A program made the translations under genes and the position numbers. Positions 1 to 11,917 of a stretch of DNA of 64,000 nucleotides are shown piece after piece. The notes beneath the pieces are model-generated. The model worked only from the letters and a program-made list of their open reading frames with translations. It was not told where the DNA came from and searched no databases. The DNA is taken from contig CM047808.1 in assembly GCA_026214975.1 (NCBI GenBank), forward strand, positions 60,476,583 through 60,540,582, read 5' to 3'. The DNA is from Gentiana macrophylla (lineage: Eukaryota; Streptophyta; Magnoliopsida; Gentianales; Gentianaceae). Every line of letters starts with the position of its first letter. Position 1 is the stretch's first letter.

Positions 1-812
1 TCCTGCTAAGCACTTTATTGCAAGATCAAGAAATTCCTCAAGTGATCTTCAAAGCATTCAAAGAAAGATCATTCATTTGAAGAAAACAGAGCTGTGCATA
101 ACTATTTTATCTACAAGAGAAAGCTCAAATCACAAATTGAATCATAGTTATTGATTCAAGTCTCAACTTTCATTTTATCAAAGGTTTTAGATTGTGAAAC
201 ACCAAGAAGCTGTAAAGGACAATAGAGCTGCAGTCAGGAAGACTGTGTTTGTGATGAGTTGGTGAAGAGGCAAGACAACCCTCCAAGGACCAGTGTTTCA
301 AACAATTGAAGAGCAGCCATCCTACATGTTCTACAAGTGTTTAGATAGTGAAGCTAGGGATTAGTCAAGGACTATCAGTATAGGACTTTTTGTAACTGGG
401 GCATCTCAAGAGTTCTAGTGAAATTTTCCTCCGCATCACATGGGAAGAGAGGACTGACAGGTTTACACCACCTGGAACCTCTATAATTCTTGTTTATTTA
501 CATTACACATTTATTTACTGCATTACAATTTCTTTTGTTCATCTAGTTCACACACTCAACAAACACTAGAAACTGAGTCAGCACTTTAACTGATAACTCA
601 TATTAAACAAAGACTTATTTAATCCGCTGCCAGTTAACTCAGTTAAGGATAAGTCAGTTTTGACTTATACTCAGCTAAGTTAGCTTAACTCGACACAATT
701 TTTTAAGTTGAACTAAATCTAGTTTAAGATTCAGTTTTTGGGTGAGCTTTTTGTGACAAGTTTATTCACACCCCCCCTCTAAACTTGTGTTAGCCTTTCC
801 AAGGGACCAACA
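1..812 (+). mobile_element. SIRE-like copia LTR, 3' part (LTR-1)
   Basis: This is the downstream part of a long Ty1-copia LTR; its start lies left of the window. The end AAGGGACCAACA at 801-812 is the same end seen in both LTRs of the complete SIRE-like element (40489-40500 and 52201-52212). Upstream, the stretch with 'gaagaggcaa', 'ccaaggaccagtg', 'gagcagc', 'atcctac' and 'tgttc' matches 39955-40015 in order. A C-rich block followed by TCTAAACTT precedes the end, as in the other copies. It has no coding capacity. It abuts position 813, which resumes in the middle of a different LTR, so I infer that this element inserted into LTR-2. Confidence 0.8.
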
Positions 813-1951
813 TCTGTGATGACCTTGGATAAGTCTAAGTTATATTACAAGTGATGAAATCTCATTTGATAAATATGGTGTACACTGATCTCACACAAAT
901 CAAGATCAATGAAGTGCAAGAAATGCCTGAAAGATCAAAGAAATCAAAGAAAGAAGTAAACCGGCAAAGTAATCTGTCTATCGGCTAAGTAAGAAGTAGT
1001 AGTAAAAGAAAGCGGAGTCACTTAACCGGTCAAGAAATAGTCAAGTGAAGAAACAGCTGAGTAAGATATATCATCTATACTTATTCAGAACGTGTGAAAA
1101 TAAGAAGATCAAGCATTCAATGCTGAATCAATCAAGGACGGATTTTATGATAGATGTTTGAAGAAAATCCGGATCACTGAAATCAAGGAGAATTAAATCA
1201 GGAGAAATCAAGAATTAATTCAAGGATTATTCTCTACATTAAATAGCCAACGGACAGAATTTCAAATCAAGGATTATCAAGGCTATAAATAGAAGGCTTT
1301 GATTGAAAATAGAAAAAGCAATACACACAGAAAATCAAGCTGAAACTCTGTCAAAATCCTAGGACTTCTTTCTGAATCTAAAAGAACACATCTAGTGATC
1401 AACTCAGAACTCAGAGCTACAATTCCGCATCAAGCACTGAGATTGATCAACAAATCTATGAATCCAATTCACACCAGTTTGTATCAATTGAATCAGAGAA
1501 ATCTGAGAAGGACTTGCAACCCATTGTGATAGCTGCTGAAGGATTTGTTCTTATGGAGCAGTGTGTTGAAGACTGAGTCACTGAAGCTTTTGAAGCCAAT
1601 GAGTGATAGTCTTGTAGATTTTGAAGTTTTTGTAGCCAAGGACAATCTTAATATTGTATTGGTGAAAAACAATAGTGAATTCCTCCAATCATCATAGGAG
1701 AAGAGTGGATTAAGGGATTATACCACCCTTAATCACTATAAACCTTTGTGTTCATTTACTTAATGCACTTTATTTTATAGCATTTACTTACTGTATTTAA
1801 AATCTGTGTGTGCATAATCTACTTTGAACAAGTTTTTAAGAAGGGGCTTATCCACTGCCTAAAAGCTTTTAACACTAGAAAAGTTTATGAAACTCCAGTA
1901 TAGTCATTCACCCCCAGAGGACTATACTTTTACCCTTCTCTGGGACCAACA
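813..1951 (+). mobile_element. Second SIRE-like LTR, interrupted (LTR-2)
   Basis: This segment is homologous to the reverse complement of 23523 to about 24700 (the 3' LTR of the minus-strand SIRE element). Shared landmarks in order are 'taagtctaag', 'gtgatg', 'aatatggtgtacactgatc', 'gctataaat', 'gaattcctccaatcatca' and the end TTCTCTGGGACCAACA at 1936-1951. It enters mid-LTR at 813, because LTR-1 inserted here. It ends 10 bp inside what should be the 3' LTR of element A, just before the polypurine tract of A. It contains a TATAAATAG box and no credible coding sequence; the 89-codon frame at 1887-2156 crosses the junction and is chance. Confidence 0.78.
1284..1292 (+). promoter_or_regulatory. 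TATA box of LTR-2
   Basis: TATAAATAG lies in a GC-flanked context inside the LTR. The same position is conserved as TATAAATAAA on the minus strand at 24169-24178 in the related LTR, which supports it as the LTR core promoter. Confidence 0.6.
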
Positions 1952-1961
1952 AGTGTCATCA

Positions 1962-1976
1962 ACTACCCCCCACTCG
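1962..1976 (-). other. Polypurine tract of element A
   Basis: The plus strand reads ACTACCCCCCACTCG, so the minus strand is a G-rich purine tract directly beside the LTR edge (plus-strand TCA at 1959-1961). The same arrangement occurs at 38511-38525 in element B. It primes plus-strand DNA synthesis in LTR elements. Confidence 0.7.
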
Positions 1977-3352
1977 CCCTTTGCTCGTCCTCGAGCAGAG
2001 TATCAAGGCGGAATGTACCTCCTAGAGCAATCCCCATCAACTACCACACATTCAATAAAGATTTCCGGTAGAACATACATCAAGAAAAAATCCATAAGCT
2101 CCCCATTAATAATTACTTACCATGCATCAATGTGTCGTGTGATAAATCTTTTGTGATAGTGCGTTCGTGAGGAGAATCAAGTTGTATTAACCCCCACAGT
2201 CTTTTCTTACCTGCGCATACACTAGCTCCCCTTTCCTTCAGTCTTGGTTACACAACATAATACCTTAATCGGGCCAGGCGGACTTGGGGACCGAGTATTA
2301 CTCTTAGGTCCTCGTTTGTTTCTTTTTTATGCGAGGGTCGTTCCCTTTTTGCTATGAGTTCGCTTCCCTCGCTACCTTTATTATATATATATTTTCTCCT
2401 TTTTTTTTCTCTTTTGGGCAGATTAATTTCTCACTCTTTTTTCCTCTCTTACTCACAAGCCTGTTTTGTCCCGGTTTACCTCTTGTGGCATTCAAGTTGC
2501 TTCCCTTGTCCTACAACAATTAGTTAAAGTATATACATAGAAAAATAATGATTCCCGGTTAAAACAACTCATCGTCTAATCTCAATCACTTCTCACTTAG
2601 ATTATGTTCTCAAATAATTGAATGCAACGGTAGAATAGCAATTAATGTGTTACTACTTCATGCAACATAACACATGCTCATTCTTCAATACTAAATTGAA
2701 TATGCTATAGATAACTTCAAATCGTTTTTGGGCTCCTTTTCTACCGATTCCTTACTCGGAACGTTCCATGGGCAAGCTAAAAACAGTGTTAAAATTTCAA
2801 AAATATTCCCTTTATCGATTAACTAGCTAGGACCGCCTACCCCAACTTATTATAAGCATTGTCCCCAATGACTAATAATAAAAATAGAAAATAGAAAAAG
2901 GTACTTAGCTCTGGAATTGGTCGGCTAAGTCAAATAGTGCATCATTGAGCATAATGATTAGCTCCTAGGTCATCCATCTTCCATGTATTTAACTGCATTC
3001 GAAAATACTTCAAAAAACTCTTAGTAACATGCGAAGGAAAATAAGAAAATAAGGTGGCGGTAATTGTGCATACCTCAGGAATGCACAAAAATAGTTTAAG
3101 ACACTTTATTCTTTATTGGCCTCAGCAAGACGTGAAAACTTTTACGAGGGTATCACATGAGAATCGTGAAGGAAAAACCACATATATCTCTTGTCAGATG
3201 ACCAAAGATATATGTTATGAAAAAAACCTTGCGATGGTCATGCTAATTTATTGACTCAAACAACTCAAAATAAACAGAAAAAACGGTAAATAAATGTTTA
3301 AAAATAGTTCTGAATTTATAGTCACCAGCTCGACTGTACTAATAGGGCTCCT
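1977..3352 (-). other. 3' untranslated region of element A
   Basis: No credible coding sequence is present. The block 2271-2460, with an 'accgagta' core, 'gcgag', 'gtcg', 'gagtttgcttccctc'-like text and a T-rich stretch, resembles 52262-52435 in element B. Both therefore appear to be the conserved post-pol region of related Athila-like elements. Element A shows no third ORF here, unlike B. Confidence 0.6.
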
Positions 3353-4663
3353 TTATTCGTATAGTGGATCGTCCAACATAAACACTTCCAATTCAGGGTC
3401 ATACTTGTGCTCTAGGTAATGCTTTAGCCTGTGGCCGTTTACTACGGTATTCCCAGAGTATTCATTACTAACTTCACATGCACCTGAATTGAAGACTTTT
3501 GTGACTACTTGTGGTCCAAACCATCTAGACTTCAACTTCCCCGGAAAAAGACGAAGACACGAATTATATACCAGCACCTTATCTCCAACTTGAAATGTGC
3601 GGTTAAGAATCTTTTTGTCGTGCAGGAGCTTCATTCTTTCCTTGTAAATCTTTGCATTCTCATACGCTTGAAGTCAAAATTCCTCCAATTTATTCAATTC
3701 TAGTAATCTCTTCTGACCGGCTAAACTTTCATCCTTGTTTAGGATCCTCGTAGCCCACAGGGCTCAGTGCTCGAGTTCTATTGGTAAATGACACGCTTTT
3801 CCAAACACTATCATATACGATGACATCCCAATTGTGGTCCTATAAGTTGTTCTATATTTCCAAAGAGCGTTATATAATTTCAAAGACCAATCTTTCCTCG
3901 TGGGATTCATAGTCTTCTCTAAGATCCTTTTTATCTCTCTGTTTGTGACCTCCACTTGTCCACTTGTCTGGGGGTGATATGCTGTTGCAATCTTATGTCT
4001 AACCCCATATCTCAACATCAATTTCTCAAACAACCTATGGCTCCCTCTGTCACTAATTATGGATCTGGGCACTCCAAACCTCATCAAAATGTTCTTCTTA
4101 AGAAATCTCAGGACAACCCCTGGCATCATTAGTAGGTGATTCCACTGCCTCCACCTATTGGAAACATAATCAACTGCTACCAGGATGTAACGATTTGATT
4201 TTGATGGTGTGAAAGGCCCAACAAAATCAATTCACCACACATCGAATAACTCCATTTCGAAGATACTTTGCAGTGGCGTCTCATTCCTTTTGGAAATGAT
4301 ACCAGTCATTTGTCAGGAATGACAGGCTCTTGTAAACACGTAAGCAGATTTATGAATCGTCGGCCAACAGAATCCACACTGCAGTACCTTTTCTATTGTC
4401 TTGTCTGGTCCATAATGACCTCCAATTTCTCTAGAATGACATTGGCTCAGAATACTTGGAATCTTGTCATCATGGCCGCATATCCTAAGAATGGTATTAG
4501 GGCACATCTTGTATAGGTAGGGATTATCCCAATAATAACGCTTTAGGTCTGCAAAGAACTTCTTCTTGTCGGCACTCATGAATTCCGGTGGTAGGAACAT
4601 TCCTGCTAGATAATTTACAATGTTCGCAAACAAAGGGTATACCTTGCCCACTCTTGATGTATT
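3353..4663 (-). pseudogene. Integrase of element A
   Basis: This is gypsy integrase, which inserts element cDNA into the genome. On the minus strand, 4651-4313 gives the zinc-binding H2C2 region (CHSREIGGHYG ... W.TIHK ... C). At 4270-4130 comes IDFVGPFTPSK with the first catalytic Asp, preceded by an in-frame stop. At 4129-3764 comes RFGVPRSIISDRGSH with the second Asp and YHPQTSGQVEVTNREIKR with the catalytic Glu. At 3634-3353 comes the C-terminal KLKSRWFGPQVV..VNGHRLKHYL module. All three catalytic residues are recognisable, but the frame is broken into three or more pieces, so it is a pseudogene. It directly follows RNase H, as expected for pol. Confidence 0.88.
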
Positions 4664-5289
4664 TCATCGGGGCTGAGATTTGACGGGAGCTCTTACTGAG
4701 AAGGAAAAATGTTGTTCATCAGGAAAGCTCTCCCAGATCTCAGTCAGTTGCTTCTCTTCTAGAAAAGTTAATCTTAACAGGTGATCAGCCACCTGGTTCT
4801 TAGATCCTTTTTTATCCTTGATCTCGACATCAAACTCTTGTAAGAGTAGAATCCATCTTAACAATATCATCTTGGAGTCTTGCTTGTTTAGAAGGTATTT
4901 TAGAACTTCTTGGTCAGTGAATACAATGACTTTCGATTCTATCAGATATGGTCGAAACTTGTAAAATGCAAGGATAACAACTAACAGTTCCTTCTCTGTA
5001 GTCGCATAATTCCTTTGGGCACTGTTGAGGGTACGACTGGCGTAATAGATAGGCTTAAATATTTTATCTTCCCTTTGCCCCAGGGCTGCTCCAACTACCG
5101 TGTCACTTGCATCACACATAAGCTCAAAAGGTTTGTTCCAATCTGGGGCTACCAGGATTGGGGCGGTTATAAGCATGTGTTGAATGCTTGCTTGCACTCT
5201 TCTTCAAATACAAATGCACATCATTTGCAAGTAATTCCGTCAAAGAAAAGCTCGCAATGTCTTTAAGTTTGTTGGAGGGGGTCACTTCT
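4664..5289 (-). pseudogene. RNase H domain of element A pol
   Basis: This domain degrades the RNA strand of the RNA:DNA hybrid. The 177-codon frame (5197-4664) reads [19 protein letters not shown], then [44 protein letters not shown] and [17 protein letters not shown]. The Asp (CDASD), Glu (TEKELL) and Asp (FTDQ; the usual H is Q here) match the gypsy RNase H core. A frameshift separates it from RT at about 5200-5290. Confidence 0.88.
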
Positions 5290-6480
5290 CTATACCTCTA
5301 TTATTACATTATAAACCTCCATTCCTTTCCTTGAGATCTTATGACCCAACACTATACCTTCGGTGACCATGAAATGACATTTTTCCCAGTTAAGCACAAG
5401 TTTGGTCTCTTCACATCTCTTCAACACTCTACTGAAGTTGTCCAAGCATTTATCAAAGCTGTCTTCAAATACAGAAAAGTCATCCATGAAAATTTCCAGA
5501 AAGTCATCCACCATGTCCACAAATAGTGACATTATGCACCTTTGGAATGTTACTGGTGCATTACAAAGTCCAAAAGGCTTGTGATTGTATGCAAAAGTTC
5601 CATAGGGACATGTGAAAGTTGTTTTCTCTCGGTCCTCGAGGGCAATATGGATCTGGTAGTAACCAAAATATCCATCTAAGAAACAATAAAAAGCATGACC
5701 GCTTAACCATTCTAACATCTGGTCAATCAAAGGTAGGGGAAAATGATCTTTACAAGTTACGTCATTCAGTTTCTTGAAATTGATGCAGACTCTATGTCCA
5801 GTAATTAGCCTCACAGTGATTAACTCAACGAACTCATTAGGTTGAACAATGAATCATCCTTTCTTGGGCACCACATGAATCAGGCTCACCCATTCACTGT
5901 CTGCTATTGGAAAAGTGATTTCTATTTCCAACATCTTTATAATATCCTCCTTAACAACATCCTTCAATTACGGCATCAACCTTCTTTGAGGTTGTCCCAC
6001 CGCTTTCTTCTTTGGATCTACGGAGATTTTATGCAAACACACCGATGGGCTTATTCCTCGAATAACTGCAATTGTCCACCCAAATGCTCCCTTATGCTCT
6101 CTCAAGACTTTTACAGCTTCTCCTCCTCAGAGGTGATAGTAGTTATGAAGTTATGAGGGGAAGAATATCGTCTTGTAAGTATACGCACTTCATGTGAGAT
6201 GGCAAAGGTTTCAGCGTTAAATTCCTTGGTGGCTCTTTCAACGATGATCTTAACAGTTTACCAGTCAAATGTAAGTCAAAGAACTTATGCCACGAAGGTC
6301 TATGAATTGTTCCTCCTACATCCACAGAAGATATAGGCTCTACTTCTCGTACCTGACCTTCACTACACCCAGGCCAGGTTTTCTCATTACTTCCTTCATC
6401 TTCTTTCAGGAGCAATGTCTCTGCTACTTCGGGGTCTAGTGCCATTTGCTGATGTAATTTTAAAACAAGCTCGTCTATGG
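5290..6480 (-). pseudogene. Reverse transcriptase of element A
   Basis: The core frame 5814-5290 has RVCINFKKLNDVTCKDHFPL, LIDQMLEWLSGH, FLDGYFGYYQI, TTFTCPYGTFAY, PFGLCNAPVTFQRCI, then the active site IFMDDFSVF (the YxDD-box variant usual in Athila) and LNWEKCHFMV..GIVLGHKIS. Upstream, 6445-6143 is the linker between protease and RT (ending LPSHMKCVYLQDDILPLI). Stops and frameshifts occur between 5815 and 6142. At 6482 the frame runs into the solo LTR and resumes beyond 9257, so protease and RT were one polyprotein before that insertion. Confidence 0.9.
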
Positions 6481-6482
6481 CA

Positions 6483-6487
6483 TCTAG
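6483..6487. repeat. Target-site duplication TCTAG of the solo LTR
   Basis: TCTAG flanks the inserted LTR on the left here and on the right at 9257-9261. Removing the insert and one copy rejoins the pol frame of element A across the site. Confidence 0.9.
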
Positions 6488-6536
6488 TGTAACGCCCCAA
6501 ATTTTACGACATAAATGAGAAGAGTATAGTCGTTAA

Positions 6537-6540
<4 letters not shown>

Positions 6541-6589
<49 letters not shown>
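6541..6589. repeat. (AAT)n microsatellite
   Basis: About sixteen perfect AAT units lie 50 bp inside the solo LTR. Confidence 0.97.
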
Positions 6590-6774
6590 TAAAAAACATT
6601 TAATAAGAATTACATGATTTTGTATTAATTTTCTAAATTGTTGTTGTTGCATTATCCGTTAATTAGGCTAATAAGTAGGATAAGTTAGGAAATGTCTTTT
6701 CACATCAATTTTTATCTTATCACACAGAAATTTATTTCCAATTTCGTCCTTACTTTTTTTATTTTACGCGCGTT

Positions 6775-6801
6775 CATTCTGACCAAAGTTTGGTCAGAAT
6801 G
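6775..6801. repeat. 27 nt perfect palindrome in the solo LTR
   Basis: A 13 bp arm, CATTCTGACCAAA, is followed by one central base and its exact reverse complement. It is the strongest member of the ATTCTGAC/GTCAGAAT motif series that follows. Confidence 0.95.
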
Positions 6802-7245
6802 TGACACATTATCCATACTGAAATATGGTTAGAATATACGTGTTGAGAGTTCACATTGGTTGATTCTGACTATCTTTTAGGTAGAATGTTTGAAGTTTTC
6901 CAAACTCATATATAGTCAGAGCATCATTATGACCAATATTGAGTCCGTAATACTCTACACATTCAGACTAGAATTGGGTCAGGATAACAACAACAATATA
7001 AGAGCACCACTATTGATTCTGATTGAATTTCAGACAGAATATTAAAAGTTTTTCACTCAATTTTAGTCAGAATGTCTTTCTGACCGGTATTGAGTATGAA
7101 AAACATTCAAAATTCTGACTAGAATAAAATCAATATAATGATCGTATTCTGACTCAAATTAGGTTAGAATGGTTGTTGTGTGAATTGACCATAAATTGGC
7201 CAGAATAGTATATATTTTCCGGACTCATTTACGGTCAGAATGGCA
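6775..7245. repeat. Degenerate array of ATTCTGAC / GTCAGAAT motifs
   Basis: Within about 470 bp the octamer ATTCTGAC and its complement GTCAGAAT, or one-base variants, recur at least ten times in both orientations, with irregular spacing of roughly 30-60 bp. Clear cases are near 6777, 6794, 6867, 7014, 7061, 7075, 7113, 7147 and 7233. Intervening text such as 'attgagt' is also repeated, so the block probably grew by duplication of one hairpin unit. Confidence 0.75.
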
Positions 7246-9261
7246 GACGTGTGGAATATCCAAACGAAGCCCACTCTCGGATCTTGGTAAGTGTAAAACA
7301 ATATTTGTGTGAAAAGATAGTCCCGATAAGTTATTATCTTGTTCCCATTAATAAAATTATTGGTAATGAATCAAACGGATGATGTAATTATTATTGGTCC
7401 ATAATATTTGTCTCAAACCAAATATAAAGCCGACGGTAACGGACGGGAGTTAGTGATTGTAATACTCTAAATGCTTGTAAAGCATTTCTTTTCTTCCATA
7501 GTATATAACTGTATAGTCACTTTTTCTTTTCCTCATTGAATTAATAGCCATTTTTGCTCGTGTATAAGTAAATTAGGTTCACCATAGAGTAAACTTCAGC
7601 AGCCACTCTCTGATGTACCGAGAATAACCTCCATCACACGACCACGGGCAACAACAACAAGTTGTTCAAACCGTCTTTTATCGTCAATCTTTAAAGGCAA
7701 AACCATCAGTTTCCCATACCACCATCTCCAGCCTTCACCGCTGCCATGTTCAGCCACCATAGCCACTTGCATGTCATGATCTCCACCGAGCCCAGCTTTT
7801 CACCATCAACAAACTTACCTTTGTCAATGATCATATAAATGAATCAATCAAGCCCAAGACCATCATGTTTGGGGCAATACTCTTTTGAACTGTAATCGAT
7901 CACGATTGAGTTTCTGAAAATAAACTTTTACCACTACCTGCAAGCTTCGACGCAGTGCAGACATATTATGCATTCTGAATTTCCCATTATTATTAATTTT
8001 TGATTATAAGAGAAATTCTATTGATTATTATTGATTGGATAGTGGGGAGAAGTCTGCGATTCGATATAAGCGGGATTCGGAAATTGATTAAGGATTTGGC
8101 TGTATTTCGGATTAGAAGACTTTCTTTTTCAAATAACAACGGCTTTGGTTTGGGGGCTTTGCGGGAATATATATATTTAAATATCACTTATAACATTATT
8201 CCGCACATCGATGAGGTGAGTTCAATTTTATTTTCTATAAAAGTCAAGTGTGTTTTTTTAAGTATTTTCAAAAGTATATTAATTTAATATATTATTGATA
8301 TAGATAAATAATATGTATCTTGTTAAAAATGATTTATTAACTTTCTCGACTTAATGATAATAACATGATGAAACAAATCTTGTACAAATGACATTGTATG
8401 TCCTACCTCGGTGGCATGGTACCGTACTTCCCGCTTCGCGCGGCATGGTATATTGTACTTGTGCCTTTCCCGCTTCGGCGGCATGGTTCTCGTTCTCGTT
8501 CTCGTACTCGCTCGATGGGCCCGCTGAGGATTTCACAGTCAGGTTAGCTGTGCATTGGGCCTGTGACCGTGGTTGTGGGGTCCGAGGCAAGTGGACTCTA
8601 TGGAAGCCCCAGGAGATTGGGTGTCGGAAGGACGGACTTCACTATAAAAATTACTTGTTGTGGATATAAGGTGGTGAAACGAGAGTAATAAGGTAGAGAC
8701 AATCGTATTAGCTATATCGATGTCTAGTAAGGGAACTTGATGAATTGACGGATCTCGAATGAGCTTGCTTGACTTGAACTTGATATATAAATTTTAAACA
8801 AGTATATTATTACATAAATACTCGAACAGGATTTCTAGAAAATTTATATATTGTTACAATATTTTTTTTAAAAATATATAACACTCTCGCATATGCTTAT
8901 ACCAGCGTTTTTGCTGACGACTCGTTTTCTTTGTTTGTTTGTGTTTTTGTTTTGTTTTGTTTTTCTTCTATAAAAAAAATCAGGTAATAGTTCGAAAGAG
9001 ATGTAATGTGGATGAAAGCGATGACATGGACCTGGATTTAGAATTTTCTATGCAAATTATGTTAATTACAATTGTAGTATTTTATTTGTTGTAATTTTTA
9101 TAATTGAAACACTTAGTGAATATTTGTCAATATAATTATAGTTTTATTCAATTATTTTGAGAATTAAAAGTCTAGTTAATGAAGTCGCGGTGAGAGTTTC
9201 GCAACCCTTCCTAGAATGACCCCAGTGGACCTAGGGGTCGGGAGTAGGGTATTACATCTAG

Positions 9262-10030
9262 CATGTAACATGCTTCTCCCTCATCTTGTGCCTCATTGTT
9301 TTCATCACATTGAATACTCATCTGTCCTCATTTACCCATAGAATTAGCTCATTCTTATGAACGTCTATAAAGGTTTTACTTGTTGCTAGGAAAGGTCTTC
9401 CTAGGATCAGTGGAACATCATGGTTAGCTTCCATGTCTAATACTACAAATTCTATGGGGAACACGAACTTATCAACTTTTACCAGCATATTTTCCACCGC
9501 TCCACAAGGTTTCTTCATAGACCTATCGGCCACTTGAAAGGAAATAAATGTATCCTTTAACTCTTTCATGCCTAACTTATAGAAAATGCATGGATATTTG
9601 CATTAAATTGACACTGGCTCCAAGATCACACAATGCTTTATTTAGGCACACTCCTCCAATTGTGCAAGTTATGAGAAAGCTCCCAGGATCTTTACACTTA
9701 GGAGGCAGTTTTCATTGCCAAACTGCCGAGCATTCCTCGTTAAGGAAAATAGTCTTAAGGTCTAACAACTTCCTTTTGGTAGAGATTGCTTCTTTCAAGA
9801 ATTTCGCGTACTCAAGCCTTCCAGCCAGAGCTTCTACCAAAGGTATATTCACTTGCAATTTGTTAAACATTTCTATGAACTTTTTATAACGAGCATCATC
9901 ATTATTCGGTTTATATTTCCTAGGGGGATATGGTAATGTTGTAGGATTAATAGTTACAGTTCGTGAAGACTTACCTGCTCGTCTGTTGAATCTGTAGCTG
10001 CCTAATTAATCAGCATGGTGTCCCGATTAA
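9262..10030 (-). pseudogene. Aspartic protease region of element A
   Basis: This domain cleaves the Gag-Pol polyprotein. On the minus strand near 9640-9590 the text encodes ALCDLGASVNLMQ, the catalytic motif in its Athila D-L-G form. Frame 9569-9318 continues with VFPIEFVVLDMEANHDVPLI and LGRPFLATSKTFIDV, the second conserved protease block. A stop and frameshift separate the two, and another frameshift follows NEDR near 9318. The reading then enters the solo LTR at 9256. Before the insertion it joined directly to the RT linker at 6480. Confidence 0.82.
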
Positions 10031-11600
10031 TCACACCCCTTTTCTTCCTGATTCTGCTGTGTTCTGATGTTGACTGCTTTCTGATTCTTCCTGTATATTT
10101 GGTATAACTGGTCCAGGCAGTTCCTTTCCGCTTCTTGTTATAATTGCATTCACGTCATTCGGATTCTTCTCAGTGTTACTTGGTAATCCTCCCAGAGGAC
10201 TAGCTGATACTTGTTCGGCGATCTGCCACACTTGCTGCGACAGATTCTGCACTGAGGCTTTATGATTGGTCAGTCTTGCATCATTCTTCTGACAATATGT
10301 GGTGAAGTTTGCATTCAGCTCGGTCATGGATTTTGTGAGTTGATTGACCATGTCATTCACAGTTAAGCTCATTTTATCCATGGCTGCTTCCCAACCACCT
10401 GACTTGTTGAATTGAGGCATGAATCCCCCAGTCTGTCTTGGTCTCTCTCCACCTATAGGATTACTTAGTCGAAAACCAGGGTGGTCATGAGAACCCAAGC
10501 GATATCTGCCCTTATAGGGATTTCCTTCCCCCCTAAATAATTCACATCTTCGGTGTTGGTTGCCATGACATATTGAACTTTCTCTACCTTGGCAATGCGA
10601 TCTTGCATGCTGTCTATTTTCTCATTCAATGCCATTAACTGGTATAAGATCTTTTGATATGTATCTTCTCCAAATACTCCTTCAGCTACCTTTACATTCT
10701 CAATTTGATGCGTTCCCTATTGGCTTGTAAGTGATATTTGTTCCAACTTTTCTACAGTTTCTTTAGGTGACAGCAATGCAAAACATCCGTTGCTCGATGC
10801 ATCAACTCTCATTTGTTCATTGGCCGCAATCCATGATAGAAACTATGCATCCTTACAGGCAGAGTGATATCATGGTGAGGGCATCTCCATTGTGCTTCCC
10901 TAAAACTTTCCTAAGCTTCTTCAAAAGTCACGGCTTGTTTTTGCTTGAAATTCATGATGTCTTGTCTCATATGTAGTGACTTCCCAGGTGGGCGGTACTT
11001 ATTCATAAATTTTTGCAGTAGGTCGGTCCAAGTTTGGATCGATCCTGGTGCTAGAGACAATAACCTTATTTTTGCCTTGTCATTCCGAGTGAATGGGAAC
11101 AATTTCAGCTTAGTGTTATCTGAGGTACTCCTGCTAGTTTGACCGTGCTGACTATTTCCAAGAAGTTAGTGATGTGTACACTAGGATCTTTGTTCTGTAC
11201 TCTATGGAAGGTAGTGTAATTGGTCACCATTTGTATCACGTTTGGCTTTGGGTGAAAGACCTCAGCCACATTCTCTGGCTGAACAATCGCTGGCACAAAC
11301 TGCTCAAACATTGGCATTGCATAAATCTGTAGAGTACTTTTATCGCCTTGTACCATAACTCCTTCTCCGTTGCCTCTTCCATTGACACCGTTTTGTCCAT
11401 TCTACGCCATTATGTTATCTGTATCCTCAAAAGGTGGAATTTTTTCTTCCTTTTCGCTGTAATCTCCTTCGTGTGAACTCACGTCGCCTGCCAGGCAATC
11501 AGTCTTCTCTCGAGTTTCCTTTCTCTTTTGTCTAGCAAACTTCTTGATCTCAGGTATGAATCTCTCGAGTTTGGCTACTGAACTCCGTGTAGCGTACTAC
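10031..11600 (-). pseudogene. gag of element A
   Basis: Gag is the capsid-forming protein. Reading on the minus strand from about 11600, the N-terminus TRSSVAKLERFIPEIKK with FARQKRK is the classic Athila gag start; its initiating Met is not visible. An in-frame TAG follows the ATG at 11410. Blocks 11356-11105 and 11102-10911 carry the capsid core (RNDKAKIRLLSLAPGSIQTW, then LLQKFMNKYRPP). The C-terminal block 10498-10031 has LPSNTEKNPNDVNAIITRSG followed by KELP, the usual end before protease. At least two frameshifts and several stops break it. Confidence 0.85.
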
Positions 11601-11890
11601 AAGACACAAAAAGAATTAAAAAGTTAGTGATTTGCCTCGGCGGCTGTTACACTCACCTCATAGACTCAAAATACTGACTCAAAGCCGAACTGACAAAACC
11701 GATTCTGCCGAATCTGGGAAGCTTGATTAATCGTGGTTAACCCTCGATTAATCAAATGTGATTTTTTCATATTCAAACAAAACTGACTCTGTACGACTCC
11801 AGTATAAACAGACTATAAAACAAACTCAATAAAATAGACTCGAATATATACAAAAGCACAATCTTAAATTTAAAATTGTTCTTGACACGA
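11601..11890 (-). other. 5' leader of element A
   Basis: A non-coding leader lies between primer site and gag. It is A/T-rich on the minus strand, with no ORF or repeat worth naming. Confidence 0.55.
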
Positions 11891-11909
11891 GTCCCCGGCA
11901 ACGGCGCCA
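11891..11909 (-). other. Primer-binding site of element A (tRNA-Asp type)
   Basis: On the minus strand this reads TGGCGCCGTTGCCGGGGAC, a perfect copy of the primer site known from the Athila/Calypso group and complementary to the 3' end of tRNA-Asp. It lies 8 bp inside the LTR edge at 11918. Confidence 0.93.
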
Positions 11910-11917
11910 GAAATTAT

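Larger units (their letters stand above)
6488..9256. mobile_element. Solo LTR, Tekay/Del-type Ty3-gypsy chromovirus
   Basis: This 2769 bp segment begins TGTAACGCCCCAAATTTT and ends GGGTATTACA. It has TG..CA ends, the near-palindromic termini typical of Tekay/Del LTRs, and a perfect 5 bp target duplication TCTAG. No gag, pol, primer site or second LTR is present, so it is a solo LTR left by LTR-LTR recombination. It sits in the protease-RT linker of element A. It contains an (AAT)n run, a dense set of ATTCTGAC/GTCAGAAT hairpin motifs (6775-7245), and three 'cggcatggt'-type repeats at 8410-8490. The open frames inside it (around 8000-8670) have no recognisable product and I regard them as chance. 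The lineage assignment rests on the termini and length only. Confidence 0.82.

Noticed and set aside
6775..7245. Regular repeats that could suggest a CRISPR array
   Set aside because: Repeats are short, degenerate, in both orientations and irregularly spaced, in a plant LTR.
8000..8670. Open frames of 79-95 codons inside the solo LTR
   Set aside because: They overlap on both strands, have no recognisable motif and low-complexity text; the LTR itself explains the sequence.
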